From NCBI GenBank assembly GCA_964415785.1, contig CAYQBU010000055.1, positions 1 to 20,033 on the forward strand: 20,033 bases of DNA. Reading direction: 5' to 3'. The notes under the pieces were generated by a model. The model made no database searches. It had not been told where the DNA came from and worked only from the letters and a program-made list of their open reading frames with translations. Each line of letters begins with the position of its first letter. Positions within the stretch are counted from its first letter, which is position 1. A program made the translations under genes and the position numbers. This stretch comes from SLJM01 sp964415785. GTDB taxonomy: Bacteria; Myxococcota_A; Bradymonadia; Bradymonadales; Bradymonadaceae. Positions 7,317 through 15,037 of this stretch are shown here, piece by piece.

Positions 7317-9348
7317 TCACCAGTGATAGGCCACCTGAAGCCTCGCCATACGCGGGTGACCGGGCACAACATGCACCCGAGGCACGGGAGATCGACTCTC
7401 ATCTTGGGAGAAATTAGAGGCGTAGTGATAGGCGCCCTCCTCCCACTGCTGATCGAGGATATTATCCAGGTCCAGCCGCAATTCCCAACCTCCCCATCGC
7501 CATCCTCCGTGAAGATTAAAGAGGTTCCACCCCGCGGCCTGGGCATCAAAGGGAAGAGCCCTCTCGCTTACGGCGCGCCATTCCACACCACCGATGGCGC
7601 CGCGCTCGCGCTGGGTAAAGAGCAACGCCCCGGCCTCCAGGGGGGGCACGAAGGGAACGGCGCGGCCATCCTCCACAAATTGTGCATGCGTCCCCACCAT
7701 GTGAGCCCTCAGGCGCAGATGGTCTCCAAAGCGAAATTGGCCCGCCACCTCGCCGCCTAATCGCCGAGTGGCCCCCAGATCGAGCTGCACCCGAGAGACG
7801 TGGTCGTACACAAATTCGCCGGAGGCATGGAACCCAAACCCCGTGGCGCTGAGCTCCACGGCCGACGTGGGTTCAAAGACCAGTCCCACCTCTGCGGCAT
7901 CGATCGCCGTGACCACGGGATCCCCCCCCTGGAATTGGCGCAGATCTTCGTCGGCCCCTGCCTCTTGCTCGCCGGCAAAGACCCGGGCTTCCGGTCCGCG
8001 AAGCCCCCGTCCCAGCGACGCCACGGCCATCCACTTCTCGGAGAGATAGACGCTCAATCGCCCACGCGGGGCCAACATACCCACCCCATCGCGCCCCTTA
8101 TCGCCGCCCAACTCTTCGTACTCTTGCAGATCGAAACCAAAGGCCTCTCCTCTTATCCCCGCCCGAAGATGTCCCCAGTCGCCGAGAAACCCGTCGACCC
8201 CCACCGCCAGATGGCCGTCGAATTGCCTCCCCTGAAGACCTCGGTTGAGGTCCTGACGCTCTCCCAGTCCATCGAGGTTTTCCTCAAATTGGTTCAGGTG
8301 GTCGACACCACCTCCGGCATAGGCCACCAGATCCCAGTCCTCATTGAGCTCAAAACGGCTCTCCTGTTGGATCACCAGATTCAGGCTCTGCTGCACCTGG
8401 CGATAGGTATCGCCCTCGTCGGCATCGAAGAGATTGCCCGTGAAATTCTCACTCCCATCGAAGCTTCGAAAGCGACTATCCAACGAGGTTTTGTGTTCGC
8501 CACCTGCGCCCTCCCAGTCCAGGACTGCCCCCAACCAGGTCTGCGCCGTCTCGCCCGAGGTCTCCGGCGAATAGGCATCGCTTCGCGCCGCCCGACCATC
8601 GCGAAGGTGCTCCAGGGGAATCGCCCCGGGGAGCCCAAAGCTCGCCTGTTGCACCCCACCGCGAAATAGCACTGGCCCCCGCCGGGCCTGAGCGACCAGC
8701 GCCGCTCGCCGGGTCTCTCGATTGTCATGGGCTCCCTCATCGATGACCACTTCTCCCCCCACAAATTCGTCGGATTGTCGCTCCCTGGGTGCGACATAGG
8801 CCCCGATTCTCGCCCTCATCGGCCATCCCATCTCCACATTGACCATCTGGCCCCGCCGCTCCTCATCCACCCCCAGTTGAAAGTCGATATCACCGGCCGT
8901 CGACAGATTGCCCTGGTCCAGGCCAAAGGGACCTTTGCGCAACCGGATCCGCTCGACGAGCTCTGGGATCACCAACCCACTATCGGCATAGCCGTGGCCG
9001 TGAATGTGAGAGGGTTCATTGAGGCCCATCCCATCGATGCTTAAGGTCAGATCCGTGCCATGGGCGGCGTCAAACCCACGAATATAGAATTGGGCTGCCT
9101 TGCCTTCGCTGCCATGTTGTGAAAGTTGAATTCCAGACAGAGAGCGAAGCAGTTCTTGGCCGCTGCGTGCCCCAATGGCGCGAATTGCCTCGTCGTCGAG
9201 GATATCCTCGGAAGAGGCGTCGCGCGGAAGCGTCTCGGCCGTGTGCACCATCCAGGCCTCCTGCTGCGCTTCCTCTTCTTCGCCGGCCAGAGCCTGTGGC
9301 ATATGCCCGATCTGGCCGACAACGAGCATCGTCGCCATCGTCACCACA
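7317..9348 (-). CDS. TonB-dependent outer-membrane receptor (5' end lost in gap)
   Basis: About 680 residues of an outer-membrane TonB-dependent receptor, which takes up a scarce ligand using energy from TonB/ExbBD. After a hydrophobic signal region ending QALAG comes a plug domain: ILDDEAIRAIGARSGQELL, the Q-F-Y-I-R-G-F-D segment, DLTLSIDGMGLNEPS and HIHGHGYADSGLVIPELVE, then RIRLRKGPFG. The beta barrel follows, with alternating aromatic strands, and the chain ends VAYHW, the terminal aromatic expected by the BAM machinery. The plug resembles the receptor group with an SHxHGxGYxD motif; its ligand is not known to me. Visible ATG codons at 9336-9338 and 9327-9329 lack a positively charged signal-peptide start, so the true start probably lies in the N gap. 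The downstream lipoprotein gene begins 4 bp after the stop. Confidence 0.9.
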
Positions 9349-9358
9349 NNNNNNNNNN
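9349..9358. other. Assembly gap of 10 N
   Basis: Ten N bases lie between the receptor (minus strand) and the SDR gene (plus strand). The true length is unknown. The gap removes the receptor start and the whole divergent promoter region, including the ribosome binding site of the SDR gene, of which only AA before the ATG remains. Confidence 0.97.
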
Positions 9359-9360
9359 AA

Positions 9361-10050
9361 ATGCGATACGTCATTACCGGAGCCAACCGCGGTATTGGAT
9401 TGGAATTTGTCTCTCAATTGCTCGAACGCGGCGACGACGTCGTCGCCACGGCGCGTCATCCCGAGGAAGCCGACGAACTTCAAGCCCTCGCCGAGTCCTA
9501 CGATGGCCAGCTTCGAATCGAAACGCTGGATGTCACTCACCAGGACACCATCGACGCCCTGGCGAGCTCGCTCGAGGGCCACCCCGTCGATGTCCTGATC
9601 AATAATGGCGCCACCATGATCGGCGCCGGGGGCATCGGCAATCTCAACGAAGATGCCATCATGACCAGCATCGACGTCAACACCCTGGGACCCCTGAGGG
9701 TGACCCAGGCGCTGCTCGACTCCCTGGACATGGCCGATGATCCCAAGGTGGTCAACGTCACCTCCAAAATGGGCTCCATCACCGACAATGGAAGCGGCGG
9801 CTCCTACGCCTACCGCATTTCGAAGACCGCCCTTAACATGGCCACTCGCTCCATGGCCATTGATCTCAAACCGCGTGGCATCATCGCCTTTGTGATCCAT
9901 CCCGGATGGGTCCAAACCCGCATGGGTGGACCCAATGCGCTCATCGACACCGAGACCAGCGTCTCCGAGATGCTCCAGCGCATCGACGAGGCCGACGCCG
10001 ACACCTCGGGAAGTTTTCAGGAATGGAATGGCGACGAAATTCCTTGGTAA
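9361..10050 (+). CDS. C-factor-like short-chain dehydrogenase/reductase
   Basis: A 229-residue classical-type SDR. It has the nucleotide-binding TGANRGIG (6-13), NNGA (81-84), a serine in NVTSKMGSITDN (S135 or S139) and the catalytic YRISK (Y151, K155), then HPGWVQTRMGG (180-190). The pattern MGSxxDNxSGGxYAYRxSK and the following TALNMATRSMAIDL match the CsgA/sniffer-like group, which includes the Myxococcus C-factor. The sequence supports an NAD(P)-dependent oxidoreductase; the substrate and any signalling role are unknown, and many members of this group are simple housekeeping reductases. It is a normal, compact length with no signal peptide. The ATG is the first codon that can be read after the gap. 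It diverges from the TonB receptor and lies 100 bp before the Fur-family gene. Confidence 0.9.
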   Translation: MRYVITGANRGIGLEFVSQLLERGDDVVATARHPEEADELQALAESYDGQLRIETLDVTHQDTIDALASSLEGHPVDVLINNGATMIGAGGIGNLNEDAIMTSIDVNTLGPLRVTQALLDSLDMADDPKVVNVTSKMGSITDNGSGGSYAYRISKTALNMATRSMAIDLKPRGIIAFVIHPGWVQTRMGGPNALIDTETSVSEMLQRIDEADADTSGSFQEWNGDEIPW

Positions 10051-10075
10051 TCTAACGGCGACACCGCTGACGCCA

Positions 10076-10105
10076 TTGCTAAAGCGCCCGTCGCCATGCT
10101 ATCCA
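10076..10105 (+). promoter_or_regulatory. Candidate promoter of the Fur-family gene
   Basis: TTGCTA at 10076-10081 and TATCCA at 10100-10105 are separated by 18 bp, a plausible sigma-70 pair in the 100-bp space after the SDR gene. It is a moderate match and was found by eye. The proposed operator begins a few bases downstream, where repression would be effective. Confidence 0.3.
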
Positions 10106-10109
10106 TAAA

Positions 10110-10133
10110 TGCAACTGATTCGCATTAACTGCA
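10110..10133 (+). promoter_or_regulatory. Candidate Fur-family operator (imperfect dyad)
   Basis: A 24-bp imperfect palindrome, TGCAACTGATTC followed by GCATTAACTGCA, matches its own reverse complement at 16 of 24 positions with exact TGCA ends. The core TGATTCGCATT resembles the half-sites of known proteobacterial Fur boxes. It lies between the candidate -10 box and the start of the Fur-family gene, as for an autoregulatory site. Function is inferred. Confidence 0.35.
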
Positions 10134-10150
10134 CCTCGGGAGCTAACTCC

Positions 10151-10597
10151 ATGACCAAAGAGACCGACTTCCAGATGGAGGATATCCGGGCAATGATCCG
10201 CGACGCGGGGCTGCGCTGTACCAAGTCGCGCAGCACGGTGCTGAGTTTTATGGTCGACGCGGAAGCGCCGCTGAGCCACGCCGATCTCTCCGACGAGTTG
10301 GTTCCCGAGGGCTATGACCAGGCCACGCTCTACCGCAACCTCACGGATCTCACCGAAGCCGGTCTGTTGACCCGCCTGGACCTCGGTGACCATATCTGGC
10401 GCTTTGAATTCCGCTCTCACGGTGATTCCACTCGCAATGAACACCCTCATTTCGTGTGCAACGACTGCGGTGAAGTCGCCTGCCTGTCCCCGGTTGATAT
10501 TACCTTTCGAAGTGCTGAAAAGGATGGCGAACTCCGGGCCTCCGTCGGCCAGATCGACGAGGTCTTTCTCAAAGGGCGCTGCGCCGACTGCTCCTGA
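10151..10597 (+). CDS. Fur-superfamily metal-responsive repressor
   Basis: A 148-residue transcription factor of the Fur/Zur/PerR superfamily. It has an N-terminal winged helix (about 8-80) with recognition segment GYDQATLYRNLTDLTEAGLL (54-73). Its dimerisation/metal domain has NEHPHFVCNDCG (H98, H100, C103, C106) and a second pair near the C-terminus, CADC (C144, C147). Those four cysteines form the structural zinc site in the family; H81, H90 and the HPH histidines are candidates for the sensing site. Whether it senses iron, zinc, manganese or peroxide cannot be decided here. The start is ATG at 10151-10153 because CGGGAG stands 8 bp upstream; an upstream ATG at 10109 overlaps the candidate operator and has no ribosome binding site. 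It follows the SDR gene, one gene away from the TonB receptor. Confidence 0.92.
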   Translation: MTKETDFQMEDIRAMIRDAGLRCTKSRSTVLSFMVDAEAPLSHADLSDELVPEGYDQATLYRNLTDLTEAGLLTRLDLGDHIWRFEFRSHGDSTRNEHPHFVCNDCGEVACLSPVDITFRSAEKDGELRASVGQIDEVFLKGRCADCS

Positions 10598-10602
10598 ACA
10601 CG

Positions 10603-10620
10603 GAGACGTCTAGACGTCTC
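10603..10620. repeat. Exact 18-bp palindrome
   Basis: GAGACGTCTAGACGTCTC equals its own reverse complement over all 18 bases. It starts 6 bp after the Fur-family stop codon and ends 28 bp before the next ATG. As RNA it could form a 7-bp hairpin with a CTAG loop, but no U-tract follows, so it is more likely a protein binding site than a terminator. Confidence 0.7.
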
Positions 10621-10640
10621 GCCCGTTGGGGCCGTACACT
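10611..10640 (+). promoter_or_regulatory. Candidate promoter, possibly for a leaderless mRNA
   Basis: TAGACG at 10611-10616 and TACACT at 10635-10640 are spaced by 18 bp. The -35 element lies inside the 18-bp palindrome. The -10 element ends 8 bp before the ATG of the next gene, which has no ribosome binding site, so transcription could start at or next to the ATG. It was found by eye and both elements are only moderate matches. Confidence 0.3.
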
Positions 10641-10648
10641 ACCCACCT

Positions 10649-12841
10649 ATGCGGCACCTCATCTACGCCTTTACATTATTGATCAGCTCCTCGCTGCTCT
10701 TCGTCGTCCAGCCCATTGTCGGCAAGATGGTCCAGCCCGTGCTCGGCGGGACGCCGGCGGTGTGGAATACGGCGATGCTCTTCTTTCAGGTCTTACTCCT
10801 GGGGGGCTATCTCTACGCCCACCTGTCGACCCAGTGGCTTGGCTCACGGCGTCAATCGATCCTGCACCTGGTGATCCTGGCCGTGGGTCTGTTCTTTCTG
10901 CCCATCGGCTTTGACGCTCCGGCGGATCCGGCAAGCCTGGATCAACCCGCGCTCTGGCTCTTGGGAGCCCTGGTCCTCGGGGTTGGATGGCCCTTTTTCG
11001 TCATTTCCACCAGCGCTCCCCTGCTCCAAAAGTGGTTTTCCAACCTCGATCATCCCGACGCCGCCGACCCCTATTATTTGTACGCGGCGAGCAATATTGG
11101 CAGCGTCGTTGCCCTTTTGGCCTACCCCTTTCTCATCGAGCCCCGCATCGGGCTTCAGATGCAGACCTTTCTGTGGGCGGCGGCCTACGGAGTGCTGTGC
11201 CTCTTCGTAGCCCTATGCGCTTATTTGCTCTGGAAGACCCCCGCTCAACGGTCGCCGGATGAGTCCAAAGCCCCCCCTGAAGCCCACGCCCCATTGACCT
11301 GGCGTCGACGCGGCCGGTGGATTCTGTGGGCCTTCATCCCCTCGAGTATGATGCTCGGCGTGACCACCTTTGTCACCACCGATGTAGCACCCATGCCTCT
11401 GCTGTGGATCCCTCCCCTGGCCGTCTTCCTGATCTCCTTTATCGTTGTTTTTGCCCGCACCCAGCCCATTCCTCAACGCCTGTGGTACGTCCTCTTTCCC
11501 ACGGTGTTGATGGTCCTTGCCACCATTCATCTCCACGATCTTCGGGAACCTCTTTGGGTGATCACAGCCCTGAATTTTGGTGGGCTCTTTGTCTTCGCGA
11601 TGACCTTTCACGGCCTCCTCGCCCAGGACCGACCGAGCACGGACCATCTGACGGCCTTCTACCTCTGGATGTCCGTCGGCGGTGCGCTGGGAGGGGTCTT
11701 TAACGCCCTCATTGCCCCCCTGATCTTTGACCGCCTTCTGGAATATCCGGTCGTTCTGGCCATCGCCGCCCTGCTCTTTCCACGGCGCCTATACCGACGC
11801 CCCCTCGTGCTGTGGTCTCTGCGCATTGCCTTGAGTGGTGCGCTGCTCTTTACTGCCTACCAATGGCTCTCTGGGTCATGGGGCACACAAGCAGTGCTCT
11901 TTGTCCTGGCGGCCAGTGTGATTGCCCTGGCAACGCTGAGCGCTACCCGATGGCGCAAGTCCTGGATTTCCTACCTTTTGACCATGGCCATGATCGCCGT
12001 CACCCTCGTCCAGGCCCAGGGTTCAGACGATGAGATCCTGGCGGAGCGATCCTTTTTTGGCACCCACCGCGTCCACCACTTTACCCACTCCAACGTCCAC
12101 GCCCTCTACCACGGGACCACCCTGCACGGGCTTCAGTTCCGAGACGGCGACCTGAGCCATCAACCGGTCTCTTATTACTATAATCGTGGGCCCATCGGTC
12201 AGGTTTTGCACCACCTCCACCAACGCAATGAGGGCCACCCTCCCCTGGCTGTGGCCGGCCTCGGCACCGGTGGCCTCGCCGTCTATGCCCAACCGGGACA
12301 GGTCATGGACTTCTACGAGATCGATCCCGCCGTGCGCGACATCGCCAACAACCCCGACTATTTTAGTTATCTCCGCGACTGCCAGGGCGATTGTTCGGTC
12401 ATTATGGGCGATGCCCGCCTGCAGTTAGAGGCGGCCCCTGACGACTACTACCAGGCGATCATTCTCGACGCCTACAGTTCGACGGCCATTCCCGTCCACC
12501 TCATGACCCGCGAAGCCATCGAGATCTACCTCCAAAAGCTTCGCCCCGGTGGCATCCTCGCCTTTCATATCAGCAGCCGCCATATCGACCTTGAGCCCCC
12601 TTTGACGGCAGCGGCCGAGGAATTGGGCCTCGTCAGCCGAGTGCAGTCGTTTAGCCTCGACCGGGTCACGGCGCCCCACCATCTGCTGGCCGACTCCTCG
12701 GAGTGGCTGGTCATGGCCCGTTCCCGAGAGGACCTTGGGCTGCTGGCTTTCGATGACGATTGGGAAAACCTGCGACCTCCCGACGACTTTGAGGTCTGGA
12801 CCGACGACTACGCCAATATTCTCCGGGTCTATGACTTTTAA
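10649..12841 (+). CDS. Fused membrane transporter-like/spermidine synthase-like protein, copy 1
   Basis: A 730-residue inner-membrane protein. Residues 1 to about 457 hold around 13-15 hydrophobic helices, with conserved-looking VQPxVGKMVQPVLGGTPAVWN (20-40) and YYLYAASNIGS (142-152). Residues from about 465 form a cytosolic Rossmann methyltransferase-like domain of the spermidine synthase superfamily. It has GLGTGGLA (537-544), the ribose-binding YEIDP (556-560), GDAR (587-590) and LDAYSSTAIPVHL (606-618, putative active-site D607). The chain ends with WTDDYAN. The family is known as fused MFS/spermidine synthase; its reaction is not established. The canonical spermidine synthase has an Asp-x-x-Asp type active site, and here the second acid is replaced by Ser, so a polyamine product is not assured. 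No ribosome binding site precedes the ATG. The next gene overlaps it by 11 bp. Confidence 0.88.
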   Translation: MRHLIYAFTLLISSSLLFVVQPIVGKMVQPVLGGTPAVWNTAMLFFQVLLLGGYLYAHLSTQWLGSRRQSILHLVILAVGLFFLPIGFDAPADPASLDQPALWLLGALVLGVGWPFFVISTSAPLLQKWFSNLDHPDAADPYYLYAASNIGSVVALLAYPFLIEPRIGLQMQTFLWAAAYGVLCLFVALCAYLLWKTPAQRSPDESKAPPEAHAPLTWRRRGRWILWAFIPSSMMLGVTTFVTTDVAPMPLLWIPPLAVFLISFIVVFARTQPIPQRLWYVLFPTVLMVLATIHLHDLREPLWVITALNFGGLFVFAMTFHGLLAQDRPSTDHLTAFYLWMSVGGALGGVFNALIAPLIFDRLLEYPVVLAIAALLFPRRLYRRPLVLWSLRIALSGALLFTAYQWLSGSWGTQAVLFVLAASVIALATLSATRWRKSWISYLLTMAMIAVTLVQAQGSDDEILAERSFFGTHRVHHFTHSNVHALYHGTTLHGLQFRDGDLSHQPVSYYYNRGPIGQVLHHLHQRNEGHPPLAVAGLGTGGLAVYAQPGQVMDFYEIDPAVRDIANNPDYFSYLRDCQGDCSVIMGDARLQLEAAPDDYYQAIILDAYSSTAIPVHLMTREAIEIYLQKLRPGGILAFHISSRHIDLEPPLTAAAEELGLVSRVQSFSLDRVTAPHHLLADSSEWLVMARSREDLGLLAFDDDWENLRPPDDFEVWTDDYANILRVYDF

Positions 12842-15035
12842 GCCCATCATCTGGCTCTACGCCACCACCCTCGCCATGGGTGCGCTGCTGCTCTTTTCGG
12901 TCCAGCCCCTGGTGGGCCGTCTGGTTCAACCGACGCTTGGAGGAACGCCGGCGGCCTGGACGACCATCATGCTCTTTTTTCAGGGCCTGGTGGTCGCTGG
13001 CTACCTCTACGCCCACCTCTCTACACGGCTATTGACGCCCCGGCGTCAGGCCCTCATCCACCTCGGCCTCGCCCTCATTGGCCTGGTCTTCTTGCCCGTG
13101 GCCTGGGATCCCTCATCGCTGGTAATGGGCTCGTCGCTGCCCGCTCTGGGGCTTGTCTTTGCCCTCATTGTGGCCATTGGCTGGCCACTCTTGATCGTCG
13201 CTACTACGGCGCCCCTGCTCCAATACTGGTTATCCACCCTGGCGCATGAGGAGTCCGACGACCCCTACTTCCTGTACGCCGCGAGCAACGCCGGAAGTCT
13301 CCTGGCGCTTGTGGCCTACCCCCTGCTCATCGACCCCCTTCTGGGACTCCAGTTCCAATCCCAGCTCTGGCTGGCCGGCTATCTGGTCCTGCTCGCTCAA
13401 CTCGCGCTCTGCGCCACCTGGCTCTGGCGGATGCCAGCCCGCTCACCCCGGCCAACAAAGGCCGCGGCATCGCCTCCTTCGTCCACCGAGGTCACCTGGA
13501 AGCGACGCCTGCGCTGGGTGGCCTGGGCCTTCATTCCATCGACCCTATTTTTGAGCGTCACCGAGCTGGTCACTACCGACATCGCCCCGGCCCCACTGCT
13601 GTGGATTCCACCGCTGGCGATCTACACCCTCAGCTTTATGCTCGCCTTTTCGCGCCACTTCCAGCGGCTCCAGTCCAGGTCGCTGACGCTGGCCCCATCT
13701 GCGATTGTCGGCGCCGCCCTGCTCTGGCTCTTGGACATCACCGATCCCCTGGGGTTGGTCGTCGGTTTGCACATGCTCCTTCTCTTTGTGCTGGCACTGG
13801 CTTTCCACGGTCTTCTCGCCGACGACCGACCGAAGACTACAGACCTCACAGGCTACTATATCTGGCTTGCAGTGGGCGGGTTATTCGGAGGGATATTCAA
13901 CGCCGTCATGGCCCCACTGCTCTTCAATGATTTGTGGGAATTCCCCCTCGGTCTGGCCGTAGCTGCGCTCTTGCTCCCTACCACTTTATTTGCCCAGCTC
14001 TGGGGACACCGCATTGCGGCCGCCGCCCTGTCCCTGGCCGTCGTCATTGTGGCTTTCGAGCGTTGGCCTATGCCCCTTGAGATGCCATCTTCAGCCCTCG
14101 CGGCTGGATTCCTCGTCGCGGCATTGAGCGCCCTGGTTGCGATGCATCGGCACCGACGTTGGGCCCCCGTGATTCTCTACTTAATGGTCATCGCGGCCCT
14201 GTTGTGGACCATCCCTGCAGACGATGACGTCCTTCACCGCGAGCGAAGCTTTCACGGCGTTCACGAGGTGGTGGAAGACGAACGGCTCAAGGCCCATCTC
14301 CTCTACCACGGTCGCACCGTCCATGGAGCTCAACTCCAGGGGGAGGAGGCCGAGGAGCTCCCCCTGACCTACTACGGCGAAATTGGTCCTCTGGGTCAAT
14401 TCTTCGACGGCCTCGAATCCCGCGGTGATCGGGGTCCGCTGGCGGGCATTGGCCTCGGCGTCGGCACCCTCGCTGCCTACCGCGCTTCGTCTGAGCCCCT
14501 GGACTTCTATGAGATCGATCCCACGGTGACCCGAATCGCTTCCAACCCCCAGTGGTTTAGCCACCTCCAACGCTGCGCCGACTCCTGTCGAGTCATCTCC
14601 GGCGACGGACGCCTCCGCATCCAAGAGGCACCGCCAGGCCACTACGAGGCGATTGTCCTCGACGCCTATAGCTCTGCCGCCATTCCCACCCACCTGCTGA
14701 CCCGGGAGGCAATGGCCACCTATTTTCGCGCCTTGAGGCCCGACGGGCTACTGGCCATTCACATCTCCAGTCCCTACCTGGATATGGAACCGGTATTGAC
14801 CGCCACCGCTGAGAGCCTGGGGCTTCGAACGCTGTACCAATCCCACCATATCGAACGCGATGATCCGGCCTACGAGATCTATATCGACTCCTCGGCCTGG
14901 CTACTTGTCGCCCGTTCCGACGATGACTTTCTCCCCTGGATTGGCGATGATCGATGGCAAGCGCTGAGCGCCGACCCGGGTGTTGTCCCCTGGACCGACG
15001 ATCACACCAACCTGCTCGATGCCCTGCTTCGCTAG
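12831..15035 (+). CDS. Fused membrane transporter-like/spermidine synthase-like protein, copy 2
   Basis: A 734-residue paralogue of the preceding gene with the same layout throughout. The N-terminal membrane half has VQPLVGRLVQPTLGGTPAAW (24-43) and YFLYAASNAGS; the C-terminal half has GLGVGTLAAY (541-550), YEIDP (560-564), SGDGR, LDAYSSAAIPTHL (610-622, D611) and WTDDHTN near the end. Both copies keep the cofactor and active-site motifs, so neither looks decayed. I start it at ATG 12831, because this aligns with the N-terminus of copy 1; the frame stays open further upstream but only inside copy 1. The ATG overlaps the upstream stop by 11 bp, so the two proteins are probably made from one message and may form a heteromer. 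The gene is convergent with the kinase gene: just 2 bp separate their stop codons. Confidence 0.88.
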   Translation: MTFKPIIWLYATTLAMGALLLFSVQPLVGRLVQPTLGGTPAAWTTIMLFFQGLVVAGYLYAHLSTRLLTPRRQALIHLGLALIGLVFLPVAWDPSSLVMGSSLPALGLVFALIVAIGWPLLIVATTAPLLQYWLSTLAHEESDDPYFLYAASNAGSLLALVAYPLLIDPLLGLQFQSQLWLAGYLVLLAQLALCATWLWRMPARSPRPTKAAASPPSSTEVTWKRRLRWVAWAFIPSTLFLSVTELVTTDIAPAPLLWIPPLAIYTLSFMLAFSRHFQRLQSRSLTLAPSAIVGAALLWLLDITDPLGLVVGLHMLLLFVLALAFHGLLADDRPKTTDLTGYYIWLAVGGLFGGIFNAVMAPLLFNDLWEFPLGLAVAALLLPTTLFAQLWGHRIAAAALSLAVVIVAFERWPMPLEMPSSALAAGFLVAALSALVAMHRHRRWAPVILYLMVIAALLWTIPADDDVLHRERSFHGVHEVVEDERLKAHLLYHGRTVHGAQLQGEEAEELPLTYYGEIGPLGQFFDGLESRGDRGPLAGIGLGVGTLAAYRASSEPLDFYEIDPTVTRIASNPQWFSHLQRCADSCRVISGDGRLRIQEAPPGHYEAIVLDAYSSAAIPTHLLTREAMATYFRALRPDGLLAIHISSPYLDMEPVLTATAESLGLRTLYQSHHIERDDPAYEIYIDSSAWLLVARSDDDFLPWIGDDRWQALSADPGVVPWTDDHTNLLDALLR

Positions 15036-15037
15036 CA

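Noticed and set aside
7800..8669. Open frame of 289 codons on the plus strand
   Set aside because: It is antisense to the beta barrel of the TonB receptor; the receptor frame is continuous and ends in the expected terminal aromatic residue.
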